Shown in pieces: positions 5,525 to 9,917 of a stretch of DNA of 9,917 bases. Each line of letters begins with the position of its first letter. Positions within the stretch are counted from its first letter, which is position 1. This stretch comes from Aquincola sp. (GTDB taxonomy: Bacteria; Pseudomonadota; Gammaproteobacteria; Burkholderiales; Burkholderiaceae_C). Below the pieces are notes generated by a model. That model was not told where the DNA came from. It saw nothing but the letters and a program-made list of their open reading frames with translations, and did no database searches. The stretch is from positions 1 through 9,917 of the forward strand of contig JAOUIM010000107.1 of NCBI GenBank assembly GCA_029884035.1. The letters are read 5' to 3'. The translations under genes were made by a program, and so were the position numbers.

Positions 5525-7305
5525 TGGGATGGCGATCGCGCGCGAAGGCCGGTGCCGTGCGACGCAGCGTCAGCTATTCGACGAGTCCGCTGCTCGCGTC
5601 GAAGACGCCACCGTGGCGCAGTCGGTTCGTGGTCGCGCTCGTCGGCCTGGGCTCGTGCGTGCTCGTGGGCCGCGCGGTGATGATCCAGATCGTCGACAAC
5701 CAGTTCTATCTCGACCAGGGCGAGAAGCGCTACGCCCACGAGATGGACCTGCCGGCCTTCCGCGGTCGCATCACCGATCGCCACGGCTCGCTGCTGGCCA
5801 CCAGCGTGCCGGTGCCCTCGATCTGGGCGATCCCGAAGGACGTGCAGGTCACGCGCGAACAGAAGCGCGACCTCGCGCGCCTGCTCGGGGTGCCGCTGGC
5901 GGAGATCGACAGGAAACTCGCCGACCGCGAGTCGCGCTTCGCCTGGATCAAGCGCCAGGTCGACGAAGGGACCTGGAACCAGGTCAAGGCGCTGGGCATC
6001 AAGGGCATTTACGAATCGCGCGAGTACCGCCGCAAGTACCCGGAAGGCGAGGCTGCCGCACACCTGGTCGGTTTCACCAACGCCGACGATCAGGGCCAGG
6101 AAGGCGTCGAGCTCGCGTTCCAGCAGGAGTTGCAGGGCCGGGACGGCTCGCGCATGGTGGTCAAGGACCGCCTGGGCCGTGTGGTCGAGACGATCGGCGA
6201 CCAGGTCGCGCCCTCCGACGGACGCGACATCGAACTGGCGGCCGACGCCAAGATCCAGTCCTTCGCCTACCAGCGTCTGCGCGACGCGGTGACCGAGCAC
6301 AAGGCCAAGGCCGGCAGCGCGGTCGTGATCGACGTGGCCACCGGCGAGGTGCTGGCGCTGGCCAACTATCCGAGCTTCGACCCCGGCCAGCGGCGCAGCC
6401 TCTCGGGCGCGCAGCTTCGCAACCGTGCGCTGACCGACACGTTCGAGCCCGGCTCGACGATGAAGCCCTTCATTGCCGCCTGGGCGATCGAGACCGGGCG
6501 CGTGACCCCGACCACGCCGATCCAGACCGCGCCCGGCAGCATCACGATCACCGGAAGCACGATTCGCGACGCGCATCCGTACGGCGTGCTCACTGTGGCC
6601 GAGGTGATCCAGAAGTCGAGCAACGTCGGCACCGTCAAGATGGCGATGCAGATGGACCGGCGCGAGATGTGGGAGCTGTACTCGCAGGTCGGCTTCGGCC
6701 AGAAGCCGCAGCTGCAGTTCCCGGGCGCGGTCACCGGGCGCCTGCGACCGTACAAGACCTGGCGCCCGATCGAGCAGGCCACCATGAGCTATGGCTACGG
6801 CCTGTCGACCAGCCTGTTCCAGCTCGCGCGTGCCTACACCGTGTTCGCGCGTGACGGTGAGGTGATCCCCGTGTCGATGCTGCGCCAGCCGTCGCCGTTG
6901 GCCGCGGGCAGCGGCCTGCGCGTGCTCAAGCCGGAGACCGCGCGCGCCGTGCGCGAGATGTTGCGCCTGGCTGCGGGGCCCGGCGGCACCGCGCCCAAGG
7001 CGCAGGCGATCGGCTATTCGGTCGGCGGCAAGACCGGCACCGCGCACAAGCAGGAGGGCAAGGACTACGCCACCAACAAGTACCGCGCGTGGTTCGTCGG
7101 CATGGCACCGATCGACAAGCCGCGCATCGTCGTCGCGGTGATGGTCGACGAACCGAGCAACGGCGTTCACTACGGCGGTGATGTCGCGGCCCCCGTTTTC
7201 AGCCAGCTGGTCCAGCAGACGCTGCGGCTGATGAACGTGGCGCCCGACCTCGACGTCAAGCCACAGATCGTGGCCACCTCGCCGGCAGCGGTCGAGAGCT
7301 TCTGA
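5521..7305 (+). CDS. ftsI: FtsI (PBP3), septal peptidoglycan transpeptidase
   Basis: FtsI is the class B penicillin-binding protein that cross-links septal peptidoglycan together with FtsW. It has 594 residues (E. coli 588). A cytoplasmic N-terminus of about 35 residues is followed by one transmembrane helix (about 36-57), the PBP dimerisation/pedestal domain starting with RGRITDR (81-87), and the transpeptidase domain. All three catalytic motifs are present: S312-T-M-K315 in FEPGSTMKPF (nucleophile S312), S366-S-N368, and K504-T-G506 in GGKTGTAHK. The protein therefore looks active and beta-lactam-sensitive. The ATG at 5521 overlaps the ftsL stop and has GGGAG (5509-5513) seven bases ahead; ATG 5524 is an equally readable second start codon. 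murE begins two bases after the stop. Confidence 0.98.
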   Translation: MMGWRSRAKAGAVRRSVSYSTSPLLASKTPPWRSRFVVALVGLGSCVLVGRAVMIQIVDNQFYLDQGEKRYAHEMDLPAFRGRITDRHGSLLATSVPVPSIWAIPKDVQVTREQKRDLARLLGVPLAEIDRKLADRESRFAWIKRQVDEGTWNQVKALGIKGIYESREYRRKYPEGEAAAHLVGFTNADDQGQEGVELAFQQELQGRDGSRMVVKDRLGRVVETIGDQVAPSDGRDIELAADAKIQSFAYQRLRDAVTEHKAKAGSAVVIDVATGEVLALANYPSFDPGQRRSLSGAQLRNRALTDTFEPGSTMKPFIAAWAIETGRVTPTTPIQTAPGSITITGSTIRDAHPYGVLTVAEVIQKSSNVGTVKMAMQMDRREMWELYSQVGFGQKPQLQFPGAVTGRLRPYKTWRPIEQATMSYGYGLSTSLFQLARAYTVFARDGEVIPVSMLRQPSPLAAGSGLRVLKPETARAVREMLRLAAGPGGTAPKAQAIGYSVGGKTGTAHKQEGKDYATNKYRAWFVGMAPIDKPRIVVAVMVDEPSNGVHYGGDVAAPVFSQLVQQTLRLMNVAPDLDVKPQIVATSPAAVESF

Positions 7306-7307
7306 CG

Positions 7308-8858
7308 ATGGCCGTGACGGCACTGAAATCTCCCGACGCCGCGGCGCGCTGGCTGCGCTCGTGGGTGACCGGCACGCTGACGACCGACAGCCGCAAGGTC
7401 AAGCCGGGCGACGCGTTCATCGCCTGGCCCGGTCAGGCCAACGATGGCAGGCGCTTCGTCCAGTCGGCGCTCGGCGCCGGTGCAACCACCTGCATCGTCG
7501 AACGCGAGGGCCTCGAGGCGTTCGGCTTCGACGACGCGCGCATCGCATCGCTGCCGGGCCTGAAGGCGGCTGCCGGCGTGGTCGCCGATGCCTTCTTCGA
7601 CCGGCCGAGCGCGACCATGGACGTGCTGGCCGTGACGGGGACCAACGGCAAGAGTTCGAGCGCGTGGTGGGCAGCGCAGGCGCTCACGCTGCTGGGCCGG
7701 CGCGCAGGCGTGATCGGCACCCTGGGCATCGGCGAGCCTCCGGGTCCGGGCGGTGGCGCGCGCATCGAGTTCACGGGTCTCACGACGCCCGACCCGGTGA
7801 TGCTGCACGCCGCGCTGCGCCGATTCGCGAACCAGGGCTTCGCCGCCTGCACGATCGAGGCCTCGTCGATCGGCATCGAGGAGCAGCGCCTCGCCGGCCT
7901 GCGCGTGGCGGTGGCGATCTTCACCAACTTCACGCAGGACCACCTCGACTACCACGGCACGATGCAGGCCTATTGGGCGGCCAAGCGCAAGCTCTTCGCG
8001 TGGCCGGGCCTGCGCGCGGCGGTGGTCAACATCGATGACGCGCACGGGGAGTCGCTCGCCCGCGAGTTGGCCGCCCCGGGCACGTTGAGCGTATGGACCG
8101 TGTCGGCGCGCCAATCCGCGAGCCTGTCGGCCCGCGGTATCGGCTACGTCGACGGCGGCCTTGCATTCACGCTTCACGAGGGCGAGGACCAGGTGCCCGT
8201 GCGTAGCGCGCTGATCGGCGACTACAACGCGGGCAACCTGCTCGGTGTGATCGGCGCCCTGCGCGCGCTGGGCATCCCGCTGGGCGAGGCCGCCGCTGCG
8301 GTGCCGCGGCTCACGCCGGTGCCGGGCCGGATGCAACGCGTGGGCGACGGCCTGGGCGCGCCGCAGGTCGTGGTCGACTATGCGCACACGCCCGACGCAC
8401 TGGAAAAGGTGCTGATCGCCTTGCGGCCGCTGGCCGCGACGCGCGGCGGGCGTCTGGTCTGCGTCTTCGGCTGCGGCGGCAATCGCGACGCGACCAAGCG
8501 CCCGTTGATGGGGGCGATCGCCGAACGCTGCGCCGACCGCGTGGTGGTCACGAGCGACAACCCGCGCGGCGAGTCGCCGCAGGCGATCCTCGCGCAGATC
8601 GTCGCCGGCATCGGCCGGCGGACCGCCGCCGAAGTGATCGAGGACCGGCGTGCCGCAGTCGCGCAGGCAGTGGCCGAAGCCGCGGCGCAGGACGTCATCG
8701 TGCTGGCCGGCAAGGGCCACGAGGATTACCAGGAGATCGCCGGCGTGCGCCACCCGTTCTCCGATGTCGCCGAGGCGACGCAGGCACTGATGCAGCGTGG
8801 CGCCGGCACGCGCCACGCCACCCCGAGTGGGCCGTCGCCCTCGAGGCGCGCCAGATGA
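7308..8858 (+). CDS. murE: MurE, UDP-MurNAc-L-Ala-D-Glu:meso-diaminopimelate ligase
   Basis: MurE adds meso-diaminopimelate to the UDP-MurNAc dipeptide in the cytoplasm, using ATP. As read it has 516 residues. Motifs are: uridine-binding TDSRKVKPGDAF (26-37), P-loop TGTNGKS (110-116), TTPD (159-162) for substrate, the lysine expected to be carbamylated (K226 in AYWAAKRKLF), VDYAHTPDAL (357-366), DNPRGE (417-422, the signature of enzymes that use meso-diaminopimelate rather than lysine), and GKGHE (468-472). The P-loop has Ser116 where most MurE have Thr; both are allowed in Walker A. The tail after about residue 505 is low-complexity and uses AGG/AGA codons unlike the rest, while a neighbouring frame there looks coding and leads into MurF. 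The C-terminus may thus be frameshifted from a MurE-MurF fusion (see finding). The start ATG lies two bases after ftsI. Confidence 0.96.
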   Translation: MAVTALKSPDAAARWLRSWVTGTLTTDSRKVKPGDAFIAWPGQANDGRRFVQSALGAGATTCIVEREGLEAFGFDDARIASLPGLKAAAGVVADAFFDRPSATMDVLAVTGTNGKSSSAWWAAQALTLLGRRAGVIGTLGIGEPPGPGGGARIEFTGLTTPDPVMLHAALRRFANQGFAACTIEASSIGIEEQRLAGLRVAVAIFTNFTQDHLDYHGTMQAYWAAKRKLFAWPGLRAAVVNIDDAHGESLARELAAPGTLSVWTVSARQSASLSARGIGYVDGGLAFTLHEGEDQVPVRSALIGDYNAGNLLGVIGALRALGIPLGEAAAAVPRLTPVPGRMQRVGDGLGAPQVVVDYAHTPDALEKVLIALRPLAATRGGRLVCVFGCGGNRDATKRPLMGAIAERCADRVVVTSDNPRGESPQAILAQIVAGIGRRTAAEVIEDRRAAVAQAVAEAAAQDVIVLAGKGHEDYQEIAGVRHPFSDVAEATQALMQRGAGTRHATPSGPSPSRRAR

Positions 8859-9917
8859 TGACGCTGGCACAGGCGCACGCACTGCTGCCCGGCTCGACGC
8901 TGGTGGGCGACGGCTCGCTGGCGATCGAGCGCGTGCACAGCGACACGCGCACGCTGCAGTCGGGCGATCTGTTCGTTGCCCTGAAGGGCGAGCGGTTCGA
9001 TGGGCATGACATGCTCGCCGAGGCGAAGACGCGCGGCGCGGCGGCCGCGCTGGCCCAGCGTGGTCTCGGGGCGTCGGGCCTGCCGGGCCTCGTCGTGCCC
9101 GACACGCAGCGCGCGCTCGAGGACCTCGCGCGCGGGTGGCGTGCACGCCACCACCTGCCGCTGATCGCGGTGACCGGCAGCAACGGCAAGACCACGGTCA
9201 CGCAGATGATCGCGTCGATTCTGCGCGCCTGGCACGGCGAGGGGGCGTTCGCGACCGAGGGCAATTTCAACAACCACATCGGGGTGCCGCTGACACTGTT
9301 GCGCCTGCGCCAGGACGGCGCGCGCTGGTACCGCGCCGGCGTGGTCGAGCTCGGCATGAACCATCCCGGCGAGATCGCCCACCTGGCCGCGATCGCGCAG
9401 CCGACGATCGCGCTGGTCAACAACGCGCAGCGCGAACACCAGGAGTTCATGGCCAGCGTCGAGGCCGTGGCGCGCGAGAACGGGGCGGTGATCGAGGCGC
9501 TCGGCCCGAGCGGAACCGCGGTGTTCCCCGCCGACGATGACTTTGCGCCGTTGTGGCGGCGCATGGCGGGCGCGCGGCCACAGCTCACGTTCGCGATGCA
9601 CGCAGACGCCGACGTGACCGCCGACGCCATGTGGCTCGACGACCACTGGGCGCTGACGGTCCACACGCCCGCGGGTGCCGTCCCGGTGGTGCTGCGGATG
9701 GCTGGCCTGCACAACGCGAAGAACGCGCTCGCCGCTGTCACCTGCGCGCTGGCGGCCGGTGCGCCGCTCGATGCCCTGCGGCGCGGCCTCGAGGCCTTCG
9801 AGCCCGTCAAGGGGCGTTCGCAGCTGACCTCCTGCTTGCTGCACGGGCGGCGTGTCGCGCTCATCGACGACAGCTACAACGCCAATCCGGACTCGGTGCG
9901 CGCCGCGATCGACGTGC
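8855..9917 (+). CDS. murF: MurF, UDP-MurNAc-tripeptide:D-alanyl-D-alanine ligase (partial)
   Basis: MurF attaches D-Ala-D-Ala to the UDP-MurNAc tripeptide, completing the cytoplasmic pentapeptide precursor after MurE. The first 354 codons are present and the frame runs off the window; full-length proteins have around 450-480 residues. Visible features are SDTRTLQSGDLFVALKGERFD (UDP-substrate domain, from S29), the P-loop TGSNGKTT (107-114), EGNFNNHIGVP, ELGMNHPGEI, and DDSYNANPDS (338-347), the strongly conserved start of the C-terminal domain region. ATG 8855 overlaps the murE stop (ATGA) and has GAGG eight bases upstream; ATG 8858 is an alternative. The same frame stays open upstream into murE without a start codon and reads PEWAVALEARQ just before the ATG, which looks like genuine protein. 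This suggests a possible fused or longer form. Confidence 0.96.
   Translation, partial: MMTLAQAHALLPGSTLVGDGSLAIERVHSDTRTLQSGDLFVALKGERFDGHDMLAEAKTRGAAAALAQRGLGASGLPGLVVPDTQRALEDLARGWRARHHLPLIAVTGSNGKTTVTQMIASILRAWHGEGAFATEGNFNNHIGVPLTLLRLRQDGARWYRAGVVELGMNHPGEIAHLAAIAQPTIALVNNAQREHQEFMASVEAVARENGAVIEALGPSGTAVFPADDDFAPLWRRMAGARPQLTFAMHADADVTADAMWLDDHWALTVHTPAGAVPVVLRMAGLHNAKNALAAVTCALAAGAPLDALRRGLEAFEPVKGRSQLTSCLLHGRRVALIDDSYNANPDSVRAAIDV

Overview
This is a GC-rich window from a betaproteobacterium, most likely order Burkholderiales. The gene order mraZ-rsmH-ftsL-ftsI-murE-murF and the Burkholderiales-like FtsL and MurE/MurF sequences suggest this. I cannot fix the family or genus without a database. 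The window is fully accounted for: two divergent operons leave a control region of about 290 bp (3483-3775). I see no RNA gene, mobile element or CRISPR array.

Left half, minus strand (1-3482): a compact operon read right to left, gntR - livK-like - livH-like - livM-like (cut by the window edge). It encodes a GntR/HutC-type repressor with a UTRA ligand domain, a periplasmic type-1 binding protein with a twin-arginine-like signal peptide, and two branched-chain-amino-acid-type ABC permeases. The two ATPases (livG/livF type) presumably lie beyond base 1. The true substrate is unknown; a dedicated repressor as first gene suggests a transporter induced by a specific compound. An inverted repeat at 3507-3528, just upstream of gntR, is a good operator candidate.

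Right half, plus strand (3719-9917): the start of the division and cell-wall (dcw) cluster. A sigma70-type promoter (3719-3747) is followed by four 10-bp-phased GTGNN boxes (3746-3780) that match the MraZ operator pattern; the last box contains the proposed mraZ start codon. Then come mraZ, rsmH (16S rRNA methyltransferase), ftsL and ftsI (septal division proteins), murE and murF (peptidoglycan precursor ligases; murF is cut by the window edge). Almost all junctions are stop/start overlaps or nearly touching, so the genes are probably co-transcribed and translationally coupled.

Most of the content is well-known core biology; I do not see a clearly new system. The points most worth checking are: (1) the murE-murF junction, where one extra C in a C4 run would fuse both into a single bifunctional MurE-MurF frame; (2) a 26-codon ORF with a good ribosome binding site that bridges rsmH and ftsL with stop/start overlaps at both ends; (3) the MraZ box array merged with the promoter and start codon; (4) the palindrome ahead of gntR.
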